This document shows, one piece after another, positions 44,330 through 55,610 of a stretch of DNA of 64,000 nt. Origin of the DNA: Aporrectodea caliginosa (taxonomy: Eukaryota; Annelida; Clitellata; Crassiclitellata; Lumbricidae); NCBI GenBank assembly GCA_020284085.1, contig JACEVL010000154.1, positions 1,983,143-2,047,142 on the forward strand. Reading direction: 5' to 3'. A program made the position numbers and the translations under genes. Below the pieces are notes generated by a model. The model searched no databases. It worked only from the letters and a program-made list of their open reading frames with translations, and was not told where the DNA came from. Each line of letters starts with the position of its first letter. Position 1 is the first letter of the stretch.

Positions 44330-47300
44330 GATACATTTACTGACTGGACAAATGAGTCAAATGACTCAAAGGATTGAAAATAGTGTTTACTGTTGTGTTT
44401 ACTGTTTAATGTTTAATTGTTTATGTTGTCTTATGTTATATCTTTACTATGGGTCAATAACGAAACAGTTTTGACATAACTGCAGCGTAACAATTGCAGC
44501 ATTCGGAGCAATTGTTGCTCGGCCGTAACACTCCAACAACATAATTTTCAACCTCCATGTGGCAGTGGTAAAGAAAGGCTGATTGGTCTCATTTCTTACA
44601 CAACCCTTTTTCTTACAAAGATGAACCATTTCATTAGAAAGCACCTGCAGAAAAGTCATCTTCCAAAGTTTCTTTTGCAGCGAGGACCACCCTAACAGAC
44701 ATATACGAAACCCTGGCAACAAAAGTTACAAAACAAGGGAAAAGCCCTAAAAACAGTCATTTTTATAAAACACATATTAAATGATGTCAATGATATAGAA
44801 GGGTAGAAAAATACAAAAACCGGGGGAAAAAACCAGGGCAAAGACTTTAAATAAATGGCTGACTCGGCAGATGTTGCTAATAGGCAATGCTCAATGCCTA
44901 CACCTTTTAGTGCAGCCCACTCTTCTCAGTCTTCTGCTATATTTAATAAGTGACCTCAAAATATAGCAAACTTTGAAAAATTATGCCTAGGAAAAAACTA
45001 GGGCAAAGCTGGGTATTAATGCTAGTACCTATATATATGTAAGTCTGGAAACCCTCTTATATACGTTTATATAGGTTTAACTTAAGTTTGAAGTGCTTCC
45101 TTGCATGCTTTGTATTTAAAAAGAGAACCGGCAGCTGAGAAATCCCTTATATATCAGACCTAACGAAGGGAAACGCATAAAAGACAGGATAGGGTCATCT
45201 GCAAGCTGGGTAGGAAGTCTGTAAGAACCTCATATCAATTTACTATCTCAATTAAGTTTCCATCATACCTCGAAATGGCTGCTCCACACTGTCTCATAAA
45301 CCATCATTATGAGTGCCCAGTAAGATTAAAGAGAGATTTATGGTCATCTACATCACATGCTTTACTCACAGGGGACTCTTAAACGTAATGATAACCTTGA
45401 GAAAATGAACTGACCATCGACCGAAAGAAAAAAAACTGCTACCGCCTGATGAAATATGATGCATACCTTTGAGAAAAACTCAGAAATGATGCCTGTCAAT
45501 ATCAATTCACCCACGCACTCTTTACTAGAAGCCCTCATAAGTCTTAACTAACACTCGGTGAAAACAATGAACTGCTAGGAAGCTTTTATGGGTATTAATT
45601 ATTTAAGAATTCAGTCAACGTTGGGAAGCCTTTCTGTCACAAACTGCTTCATTGAAACTACCGGTATGTACTTACAGAATCCGTGAAATTTGTGTGTTTT
45701 TTTTATTTGTGATTATTGACATAATACAGATTCACTAAAGAAAATGCAAAAGCATTTCATCAACTTATCATTTCCACAAAACTGCCTTCACTAAAGAAAC
45801 TGCCAAAGCATTTCATCAACTTATCATTTCCACAAAATTGCTTCAGCAGCTCAATTGGAACTAAGTTCCATGCCCATTCGGTTGACAGTCACTGGCTGTT
45901 AAATTTCTATGCGGCCTTCAAGTTTTACCTGTTCATATAAAAAGGATTAAATTGTTTAGATATTTAAAATACAAGCAGGACCGAGGGCATTAAATTCTGG
46001 AAGTGCTCTTGGTCTCAGTCAACCTGAGCAAGCCTAATGACCAAATCATGAGGACTCCATAATAAGTGGTTTATTCCATGCTTTGGTAAATCCTACAGTG
46101 ACTCAGTGTAATATCAATATTATACAGTGTACTGTAATATAATTTAATTAATTAAAGTTTATGCAGCAATAAAACTTAAATGAAGCTCCTAAAGTGCATT
46201 TCAAATCCTTATTAATGCATCAAATCCTCAGTGCTGCTCCAAAGCCTCAATGTAACTTCAAATCCTCAGTGGTTCTTTCATTTACACGTTCTGCGCTTTG
46301 GAATTCAACATGCTATGAGGTCAAATTCTAGAACCAAGAAAGAATAGATTGGTTTCTGTTGGAGTTCAAATTATAGTAAAAGTTGGTGCATTAATGCCTT
46401 GACACTGTGGTACTAAAGGCACCTGAAGTCTGCCAGGATTCATACAGAACAAAAATGACAGGCAAAGAGACAGAAGACAGACAGAGAGACAGACAAAGAG
46501 ACAGACAGAGAGACAGACAGAGACAGACAACAACTCTTATACATATTGTCACAGAAACTTCCAGACACTCAAGTCAAACTAGAAAGATCCGAATGCAGTC
46601 CCTCAAATGATGAAAATAATGATGTCTGCTAGCAAAGTACCAAAAATTCGGATTATACGCAACAGCTTACCATTTATACCAGTTGGGTCATTACAGACCA
46701 GGTTACACTGCTGACCAAGCTAACAGTATTCGTGGGCTTCGAGAATCAGCTACTGTATTCCAAGGGACATTGGTTTGTGTTTTTTCTTTTTTCTTTGATT
46801 TGGTTTTATTTACGCTTTGTTGTTGTTTCTGCCTCTGTGGCATAATAAAGGTGTTCATTGGTCCATGGGATGACTTGTGGTCCACAAAGATCCAACAGTT
46901 GTATGCAAAATGATTCGCCATAGCTTAGCTGGCAGAACAAAAGGACTGTAAGGTTCAAAGCGGATGTGGGGTAGGCAAAAATGACAACCTGAAACTATGA
47001 TAAAATATTCCTCACATGAAAGAGCAATTCAGATTCAAAAGAATGAAGCTGCCTGATAAAGCACCTAGAAAATCAACAGCCCAAAACAACTTACAGCAAC
47101 AACAGTTTATAATTATAAAAAGCCATGATTGGGCATCATGCTTGTACATTTGTCATTTTCATAATTTATATATATAACCGCTCTACACGTTTACTTACAC
47201 AGCAGCTGAGAGAGCTAATAGCTAATAGTGGCAATGGACTATCAATATAATTTATCAGTTTAAGAAACAGACCAAATTAAATCAATCCACATTCCACACA

Positions 47301-48200
47301 GATCTACACATTAGAACAAACACCGGTTAATGTTAACCTTATGTCTGTTAGATGCCAACACTGAGTAATAAAGAATCTACTTTAATTATTTCCAAAAAAG
47401 ATCATGAAATTCACCTCAAGAATCAATTGTAACCCAATTTAAAATGGAAATGAAGATGAAGTGAAAAACGCATTGACGAATACATTAATCACTTGTTCAG
47501 CCACGAAGTTACATGCACAAAAGATGCATACTGCCCCAGCATCGTTTCGTAGAAGTCTCCAACACAATGCTGGCTACGGTCGTAGTCATAATTGAGGCAA
47601 TCTGCATTCATGGCGTCGCATAACGCTCAACGCCACGCCACATGGCATCATCTGAATGATGTTGCCAAGGATGCGGAAGCAGCTTGTCATATCCATCGGC
47701 AGCTGAGTCGCAAACAAGGCGCTCGACCACAGACAAGGAATTAAGATGTCTCGGTCATCTGTTTCCAAGTACAAGAGGATGACCACGGTCAAAGACACAA
47801 AATAATTAGTTCGGACTGAGGGAGTTCATTAGCCTGCCACTCAGTGCATGTGCACTCACTGCCTCTATTCATAGACATCAGGTTCAGAGTGCATGGCACC
47901 CAAGTGATAACAGTCTGGCCTGTTGCCAATATTGTGTAACATATAATTTCCCATAAGTCTTATAAATTTGCAGTTCGTTTTTAAGAAAAGAACGTGCATG
48001 AATGGCATAAGAACAGATCCTAAACCTGACGAGTTATCGCTGAAGACTAAATTATGAACATGTGTTAAAGAAGTTTGTCTACGATGTCCATGCTGTGTCA
48101 TTTGTAGTTTAATACGTCCGTTGCTATGATGAACACATTAAACTGTCTTCACATAATATTAGCATTGATAATTCAAGAACACAGACAAAATATGATAGCA
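44330..48200. other. No gene recognised; minor repeats
   Basis: A 58-bp tandem duplication is at about 45728-45840 (TCACTAAAGAAA ... TTCCACAAAA twice). A CAGACAGAGAGA-type microsatellite lies at 46470-46530. A minus-strand region near 47480-47800 has two short open stretches in different frames that I could not identify. Confidence 0.5.
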
Positions 48201-48208
48201 TAATAATG

Positions 48209-48365
48209 TTAACCATCCAGAAAGAAATAAGAGAAATGGTTCAGTGGCTCAGAAGACATTTCATTTATGTTAGAAATACATCACTGATGAAGTAGTCTCT
48301 TGGATTTCTGTTGCCATGTTAAAGAACATAATAACCATTTCTCTTATTTCTTTCTGGATGGTTAA
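48209..48365. repeat. Foldback with 33-bp perfect arms
   Basis: TTAACCATCCAGAAAGAAAT then AAGAGAAATGGTT at 48209-48241 is the exact reverse complement of 48333-48365, with a 91-bp loop. No target duplication is evident. Confidence 0.9.
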
Positions 48366-48676
48366 AATGAATTGAATTGAAATTGAATTGAAATGTACAA
48401 ATTGTGCATCTATCTGCTGATGTCAAACTGCCCAATACATGTTCAACTCACATCTCTTCCTGACAGCGTAGCTGATATGAGAGGACATAAATAAGCGGAT
48501 CATTCAACTTAAAAGTTCAAATACTGCAATAAAGCCAAAAATCAGTCAACAAAGGACTTTGCAAATGTGTGTCCTTTAAGCAAGCTACATTTTCCAAGGG
48601 TATTTCCAAGGTTATGTTCAGAAAACATGTGTTACATGTCCATGAAGACAGTTAAACCCATGCCGTTATATAGTGG

Positions 48677-48742
48677 TTTTTAATAAGCAGTCTCACGGTT
48701 TTACATCTTGATGTAAAACCGTGAGACTATGCTTATTAAAAA
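48677..48742. repeat. Near-perfect hairpin with 2-nt loop
   Basis: Arms 48677-48707 and 48710-48742 (TCTCACGGTTTTACATC / GATGTAAAACCGTGAGA, extending to TTTTTAATAAGC) pair fully apart from a 2-nt bulge. Too symmetrical to be chance; it may be a snap-back element or a recent replication-error palindrome. Confidence 0.9.
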
Positions 48743-49714
48743 CTGTATGTTCAGTTTCTACATGGACTCAAACAACATAAAATCTACTAACTCCGATCTC
48801 GTGAACTGCAGCATAAACACTATGAGAAGGAGTAAAGGAGCTGCTGTACGTACTTCGTGCAAGACTTTAGACAGATTAACTTGTCATGTCATGGATTATT
48901 CAGGCCATGGATAACTGTCTAGAGTGGCTGTATATACATCCTTGCAGAGTAAAACCCACCAGAAACAGTTCCCCAGAATCAATTCTCCCTAGCAGTCACC
49001 GTTTCAAATCATGGGCCTCTATACATTACAGAAACTGAACCTTGTTTAAATCTTACACATAATCAGTTCTCTTTCAAGCAAATCTTTTTGCACTATGCAT
49101 ATATGCATGTATGTATGCTAGACACTCAATATGGCACCTTTGGGCATCTCAAAAAATCGTTTATGGCACCTTTTAAGTATATTGCTAAAGTTCCATACAT
49201 ATGCATCAAGACAATGAATACAGCAAAGAACTGATCAATAAGCTCCAATCAAAACTGCAAAACTTCATAATCCGGAAACCCAGACTTTTGTGACAGAATG
49301 AAATGAATGAAATGCAACCTTGAAAGAGCAGGTCTTCAATTTTGAATTGTAAGCCACACCCACACACATAAATGCACACAGGTCTACTTTCACTTCCGCA
49401 GAAAGCAGCCAAAAAGGACAACTCTTTGAACGGTAAGTTTGGCTTCTCTGCATCTTCTACAAGGCATTGAAAAGTGATTAGCAGCATGACTGGAAATTCT
49501 TGCCCCCGGGCGCACGAACCCCTAGTTACGCCACTGCATGACTGCACCCAGAATAAACCGACTTCGATATGCCAACGAGAATTTCCTTTGGGAAACCAGC
49601 AGACCGTTTAGCATCAGAATAATTGTAAAGACAATTAAATACATTTAATAACACAAATAAAACCCACACTTATGATGTACTTTCATCAGCGTTTGTTCTC
49701 AAAGGAGCAATTGT

Positions 49715-49812
49715 TGCATATGTCTGTGTGTGCGCGTGTGTGTGTGTGCGTGTGTGTGTGTGCGTGCGTGCGTACGTGTGTGTGTGTGTGCCAGGTATGT
49801 ATGTATGTATTA
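49715..49812. repeat. (GT)n / (GTAT)n microsatellite
   Basis: GT dinucleotides with GC interruptions, followed by ATGT units. Confidence 0.95.
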
Positions 49813-50287
49813 TGCTACCACTGAAATTATGTCAACAATTCCTTGGACAAATATTCTCCAAATTTCTAATGTGCTATTCATAAGCTAAAAACAGAGCACC
49901 AGCTTACTCACAAGAACTGTCAGGTTAGAGAGGTTGTCAAGAGATACCGAGTGAAGAACAAAGTCCGGCTGCCTGAAGAGGGAGAGAGGAAGGCAGAGGA
50001 GTTGCTAGGGGAGGTTCTGTTTAGGTTGTGAGAAATTGGAGGAGCGAATGGATCACGGTGGTGGGAATTCTTTCAGACATTAGAAAGAAGTTTGGAGTGA
50101 AAAGTGGTGAGAGGTCAAGGAGTCTGAGGCAGATGACATAGTTGCACAAACTCCAGAGGAAGTGACCAGAGGCATAACTTTGGTCTAGAAACACTGGGAG
50201 AGGAGGTGTAACAGGTTTCACATCTTGCAACTGCTAAATAATTATAACGGCACCATTTATGCTGCCATGAATAATAATAACAACAAA

Positions 50288-50344
50288 GGTTTCACAACCA
50301 TCTGGTTGGATTCAGGTTTCACAACCATCTGGTTGTGAAACCTG
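50288..50344. repeat. Palindrome plus direct repeat
   Basis: A perfect palindrome 50313-50344 (CAGGTTTCACAACCA / TGGTTGTGAAACCTG, 2-nt loop) overlaps a second copy of a 21-bp direct repeat (50288-50308 and 50315-50335). Confidence 0.9.
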
Positions 50345-50944
50345 GGACAAGGCGTGATTTCTTGGAGATCAATCTTTTTACTCCTAACATCATTTTTTTT
50401 GTTCCTGAGGTATCATAAATAATACTATGCTATAATAGTAACAATCTGGTAACAATTATTTATTCATCATAGTTAATAATAGTAATAACTACAAAAGTAA
50501 AGATCATGGTGGTTGTGGTGATGATGATGATATTAATAATGACGACGATGATGATGATGATGATGACGACGACGATGATGATGACGGTACCTGAAAATTG
50601 TTTTCATTCTTGAAGGCTCAAATGAAGGCCTACTTCCATGAAAATACAAATATTTGTGGCCTGGGAAGATAAAAGTAGACAAGATGACCAAAACTAGCAG
50701 AGGTATTGAAAGGCCTCGGGGCAAACAATGATATGTAGTTTATTTTTGATATAAAGGTACATCATAATCATTATAGAAGTCCACACAAAGAATATTTGGT
50801 AGCAGAGTCATTGTCATCTCAAATATTACCATAGCGCTCAAGAGAGCTAAGTTACGGGAACCAGCTAATCCACAGGTCATCAGTCAAAACAAAATCCATC
50901 AGCAGGTTCTGTTCCGAGGCAAGACATGAAGGCCAAGTGGTGGT

Positions 50945-51055
50945 GGGGCGCGGTGGTGTAGGGGTATGTTCGGTGCCTTGCAGCCGGAGGGTTGCAGGTT
51001 CAAACAGTAGGAACCTTGAGCAAGTGCACAATTGCTCAGCAATATAATTTTGCTT
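50945..51055 (+). mobile_element. tRNA-derived SINE (family B), 5' part
   Basis: GGGGCGCGGTGGTGTAGGGG is the A-box-like head. GGGTTGCAGGTTCAAAC contains a B box. The same head occurs at 52752. The body is truncated and lies inside older LINE-like sequence. Confidence 0.65.
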
Positions 51056-51399
51056 CCGCCGAGGCATGTGACTTCTGGCTTGGGGCACCTTAGTAAGAAG
51101 CAGGATATCAAGATCAGTTGTATTGTAAGAGGATGGACAATCACACAGCTGAAGAGGAATGTGTGTAGAATTTGAGCAGTGACGGAGAGCATGAGAAGAG
51201 CAGGAATCAGGATAGGATTTGTTCAGGACAATTGCTACCAGGGCCCCAAAGGACAGTATAATGTCAGGTCCTCTCGTCCCTTCCCTCTTCTTCTTCCCTC
51301 CCTACGTATGTAGTATGTATCTGGGCTTCTACAGAGCACAATTTAAGAACTTCTTAAACGAGAACACTGTGAACATAGCTGTCTAACAGATTCAAACAA

Positions 51400-51735
51400 A
51401 CGACAAGAATGTTATTTGGGCCAAGTTAACACAAATAATTTGAATGTTCAGAGGACGAATATTCCAAAGAGAGGAACCTACGCAGGACAATGTGAGGTGT
51501 TCCTGTGCAGCTGATGTATGGAAGTGAGGAACCTGTAGATTCTTCCGGGCGGCCGAGCAAAGCAATTGACAACCTGACTGGGTACCAACCGGAACAAACA
51601 ACTCTCATATAAATCCCAGGGAGCAGCCGACCGATGAGGCCCAACCCAGAAGCAGGGAATTGAAATTGATTCTTTCCACAATAGGAAGCCAGTCAGAGAA
51701 TTTGGGTAAATCGGCCACTGGACAGGCTGCACGGA
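51400..51735 (-). mobile_element. LINE reverse-transcriptase C-terminal fragment (minus strand)
   Basis: Minus-strand frames read SDWLPIVERINFNSLLLGW, NLQVPHFHTSAAQEHLTLSC and VGSSLWNIRPL: the xWLPxxxRIxF ... LxVP ... GxxLWNxLP order of a LINE C-terminus. Frameshifts and a stop are present. Confidence 0.75.
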
Positions 51736-51780
51736 ATTTTACAAGCCTGCAAGAATACAATCACATAATGCTCAAAGCAA

Positions 51781-52045
51781 ATGGGTGTTGCTACTATTGA
51801 AAAAGTGGGGTATGAAAAATTGTCCGAAGAGTGGAGAATGGATACCCCTCATGCCCCCACAATTACACTTTTGGAAGTGACCAAAACAGTGTCATCAACA
51901 GCCTGCAAAGCCAAGTTTGGTGCCTGCAAGTTGACACAACATCCCTTCCGCATCACAAACGAAAATCCTGGAGACTTAGAGGGTCGGGAAGGGCATCAGG
52001 TCATAAAAGTTGGCTTGAATGCCCCCACAATTGGTACTTAGTGAC
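51781..52045 (+). mobile_element. Probable retroelement 3' fragment
   Basis: It contains GAGGGTCGGGAAGGGCATCA then GGTCATAAAAG, like the GGAAGGGCATCCxGxxxTAAA phrase near the 3' ends of some LINEs. The 86-codon ORF has no known domain. Confidence 0.35.
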
Positions 52046-52751
52046 AGAAATTTGCATGGTAAGGTGAACATGTGACATGAATCCATTAAACCAATGGTGT
52101 GTGTACAAATTTACGTCTTTTACTGTATAATGCCCTATTAAACTGATGGCACCCTGCCTCCGTAACCTCTCCTGCTACAAGTGCAAAAGACGTTGACCTA
52201 CTTCTAGATCACAGCACGACCTCTGCTGACATCCTTTGTATTTACAGCAGAGCAGTCAGCAGATTATGCGCTTGATATGACCCAAGTAGGAACCAATTTG
52301 CACAATGATCCACATCTACACCAAACATCATAACATTGCCAAGCGCTGTTACATAGTGTCACCTTTGGCCTTAACTTCGAAATAAACCAAAGCCATATAA
52401 CGTTATTGGTTCTCAGATGGGATCAACACGCTGTGAGATACTGCGCATCGGCCTTCGGCAAGCGCCAGATTTACAAGTGCCTTTATGGAATCGTAATGTC
52501 ATTTTACTAAGCATAACATCCGTGTAATCTGCCTCTCACGGTCACAACAAAAGTGCAGCAGCATGACATGGCTGCCTCATCGCAATAATCACAGATATAT
52601 GAAGCACGGAGTATACACTGGCTGACTCATTGACTCACTGATTGTCAAATTTATTATTATTATTATAAATAAATTTGTAACGCGTGCAAGGTCACACCAC
52701 AATGTGAATATGAGGCACGGATTTGGTTTCAGAATTGCCCTCAGTTACCAA

Positions 52752-52988
52752 TGGGCGTGGTGGTGTAAGGGTATGTTCTATGCCTTGTAATCAGAGGGTC
52801 GCAGGTTTGAATCTACCTTAAATTAAGCACAGCGTAGCGACCATGGACAAGTTGCTCACCCATAATTGTGTGTGAGGAAGGCTACGGGAAGCCACCTCAC
52901 TCAACTCATCCCCGGGTGGTATACACGCATACATAAAAGCCAATGAACCTGCCTTCGGGCAGAGAACGCATCATCATCATCACCAATG
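52752..52988 (+). mobile_element. tRNA-derived SINE (family B), near full length
   Basis: The A-box-like GGTGGTGTAAGGGTATG and B-box-like GCAGGTTTGAATCT lie in a tRNA-like head, followed by a body with CACCTCACTCAACTCATCCC and a (CAT)n tail. Confidence 0.75.
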
Positions 52989-53183
52989 TAAGGTTTCTGA
53001 CAGGGCAGAATTGAAACTTTGGTGCATCATGTAATTACAGAGCAATTGGGAGTTAATAAAACCACAAACTTAACGTGCAATACCTTTTACACGCAAACTA
53101 ATCCGATGATAATTTCCATTTGACGTGTCATAAATAGATCTTGAATGACAGAACGTCAATCAAGAATGACCATTGATTGATGA

Positions 53184-53516
53184 TGCCTAGTGACAACGGT
53201 GCAACAGAAGTAATTAGATTAAATTGCATCAAAGGCGTTGCTACACTTCAACTCCTGCTTATCACGCCTTCTCCGTGCGTTGGACCATTATCCTCGAAGA
53301 GTTTTCTCCATTGCATTTGCTTCAAAATCCAGTATTTGGCTGTGTAAAAAAAACAGTGCAACAAATATGTCATAAAGATCAGTTACATATTACAGTTACT
53401 TAGCCATTAAGTACAGCACTTCTGTAAGGTGGGTAAAGGTTATACTTTACATGTAATAATACAAAGTGGATTTATAGCACTACTTTGGCTTCCATTGTGA
53501 CCAACATAATCAAACG
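53184..53516 (+). repeat. 0.33-kb direct duplication, copy 1
   Basis: From TGATGCCTAGTGACAACGGT through CATTGTGACCAACATAATC it matches 54188-54520 collinearly. The first 150 bp are almost identical and the rest has short indels. A LINE/SINE-like GTAAAGGT-TATACTTTAC end is included. Confidence 0.85.
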
Positions 53517-53627
53517 CATATATGGGCCAACAGCCAACGACTTTATGACAGTTCCATTCATTATCCGTCAGCCGACCTGAGCCGACACTGGGTTTCAGAT
53601 TATAGTAGACACCGGAGAGAAACAGAC

Positions 53628-53705
53628 ACAGACAGACACAGACGGACAGACAGCGAGAGACGGGAGAGATCGGAGAGAGAGAGAGAGACAGACAGACAGA
53701 CATAC

Positions 53706-53738
<33 letters not shown>

Positions 53739-53740
53739 AC
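53628..53740. repeat. (GACA)n / (GA)n microsatellite
   Basis: CAGACAGA and GAGAGA units. Confidence 0.93.
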
Positions 53741-54187
53741 TCTGAATCGCCTCATTTCATTTGATATCCGATCGGCCTGCAGCCCTGCACCATTAAAATT
53801 TAGCGCGAAAATGATAGTAATGTTTCCAAACACGTTGTGTGAGCACGCTCCGGCCTCGGCTTCCCAAAGCCGACACTTGTGTGAGCCTCGGCTCTTTTGG
53901 CTCTGTAGGTTCCCGGACCTCTGGTCAAGGGCGGCTTTTTACAGAGTTCCTCAAAAGTAGGGCAAATTTGAGTAAGAAGCCTATCCCTTACGGACCACAG
54001 CACTAAGTATATCGACGCAAAACCATCGCACATGTTGTTAACTAGTAGTCTTAAATTAGTTGTAAACAAAGCAAAAATAGTGACGTCATCAACGAATATT
54101 TATGAATATTTACGAATATTAAAAATGCCCTAATATTCACGAATATTTACGAATATTAAAGCCTGAAGTCACGAATTCTCGTTCTAT

Positions 54188-54520
54188 GATGCCTAGTGAC
54201 AATGGTGCAACAGTGCAACAGAAGTAATTAGATTAAATTGCATCAAAGGCGTTGCTACACTTCAACTCCTGCTTATCACGCCTTCTCCGTGTGTTGGACC
54301 ATTATCCTCGAAGAGTTTTCTCCATTGCATTTGCGTACTGCAGCATTTGGCTGTGTGCAGCAAACATCTACAAATTGTCTTAAAGCGCATTGTGAGATCA
54401 GTTAGTTAGCCATTAAGTGCAGCACTTCTGTGAGGTACTTAAAGGTGCTATATTAGATGTCTTGGTACAAAGAGGATTTCTAGCACAACTCAGTCTTCCA
54501 TTGTGACCAACATAATCCAA
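54188..54520 (+). repeat. 0.33-kb direct duplication, copy 2
   Basis: Partner of 53184-53516. It carries a small extra CAACAGTG repeat near its start and the tail AAAGGTGCTATATTAGATG. Confidence 0.85.
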
Positions 54521-54546
54521 TAAATGTGTGGCATGTGCAAGTGTAT

Positions 54547-54705
54547 TTCTATTCAATGAATATTACCAGGCATATCTGGATTCAAGGAATATTACCAGGC
54601 ATATCTGGATTCAAGGAATATTACCAGGCATATCTGGATTCAAGGAATATTAACAGGTATATCTGGATTCAATTAATATCACCAGGCATATCTGGATTCA
54701 AACCT
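54547..54705. repeat. 29-bp tandem repeat, about 5 copies
   Basis: The unit is CATATCTGGATTCAAGG then AATATTACCAGG. Successive CATATCTGG starts are at 54571, 54600, 54629, 54658 and 54687, exactly 29 bp apart. Confidence 0.95.
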
Positions 54706-54967
54706 AGGACCCAGTGAAGAAACGTCAGTGCAAATGACAGCTACGTAACGTCAAGTATACCAGGTATATGGCAAATATTTAAACTGCGCAGTATTCAAGC
54801 CGTATGTTACTATTTCTTAAAAAAGGGGAACGCTCTCTGACAACAAAGAATAGGTAATAGCGCAGACATGACATAAGTCATGTATGTCAACAGAAGGCAG
54901 AAGATTAGGAAGAGAGTTGCTCTGCGATGGATGAAAGCAGAAACCGGTCGAGAGACAACAGAGAAAC

Positions 54968-55195
54968 ATGGATGGAGAGGATACGGAGGAGGCAGAGGCA
55001 GATGTTAATATGGAGCTACAGAGTCTAAATGTCCAGCAAGGGAGCAACAGCCGGGAATCGATGTACAGCATGAAACTACACGGAAACAATTCAATCAATA
55101 ATTCAAATCCATTTTGTATACAAACAAGTTACATGAGACAATCGTCACGTTTAAGAGAAAACCGAGACAATTGTCGACTGATTTCTATGTTTTGA
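54968..55195 (+). CDS. Hypothetical short ORF, acidic N-terminus (75 residues)
   Basis: ATG at 54968 starts MDGEDTEEAEADVNMELQSL and ends at TGA near 55195. Composition is protein-like (acidic, then polar and Asn-rich), unlike the low-complexity ORFs around it. No domain, no clear promoter, no upstream exon. It could be a genuine first exon on the plus strand or chance. Confidence 0.2.
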   Translation: MDGEDTEEAEADVNMELQSLNVQQGSNSRESMYSMKLHGNNSINNSNPFCIQTSYMRQSSRLRENRDNCRLISMF

Positions 55196-55544
55196 TTAAC
55201 AATGATTCATTTACGTAATCCACGAGGAAAACAGGTTTCTTTCATCTTATCCTTTTAATAAGCCTCCCGTTATCATTTAATATTCACTTGAAATCTGAAA
55301 CCAATAAAACATAGGTTAATGAATACAATAATAGATGTCTCCATAGATGTCTGTTTTGTAATTGCATATTATGATTCTTTTTGTGATTTAACACTCCTCT
55401 TAGAGTGTTCTTATCTGATGTTCTCGCAGTGCATTTCAATAAAGCACACTTTAAAAAATACCACAACTCTGTTCAGTGAGATACAAGAAAAAGGTTTTAG
55501 ATTACATGTGGGCACACGAACCTGCACACCCACCGTATATTACC

Positions 55545-55610
55545 AGTCTTTAATTGTATTGTATTGTATTGTATTTGAACACTTGATATAGCGCCCCTAC
55601 CAGATTGCCC
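55545..55610 (-). mobile_element. LINE/SINE 3' tail (minus strand)
   Basis: The minus strand reads GGTAGGGGCGCTATATCAAG followed by (ATACA)n, the common tail of this window. Confidence 0.65.

Noticed and set aside
47480..47800. Minus-strand stretches RLVCDSAADGYDKLLPHPW and CLNYDYDRSQHCVGDFYET
   Set aside because: Protein-like but in different frames with a stop between and no family recognised; left as unexplained, not called.
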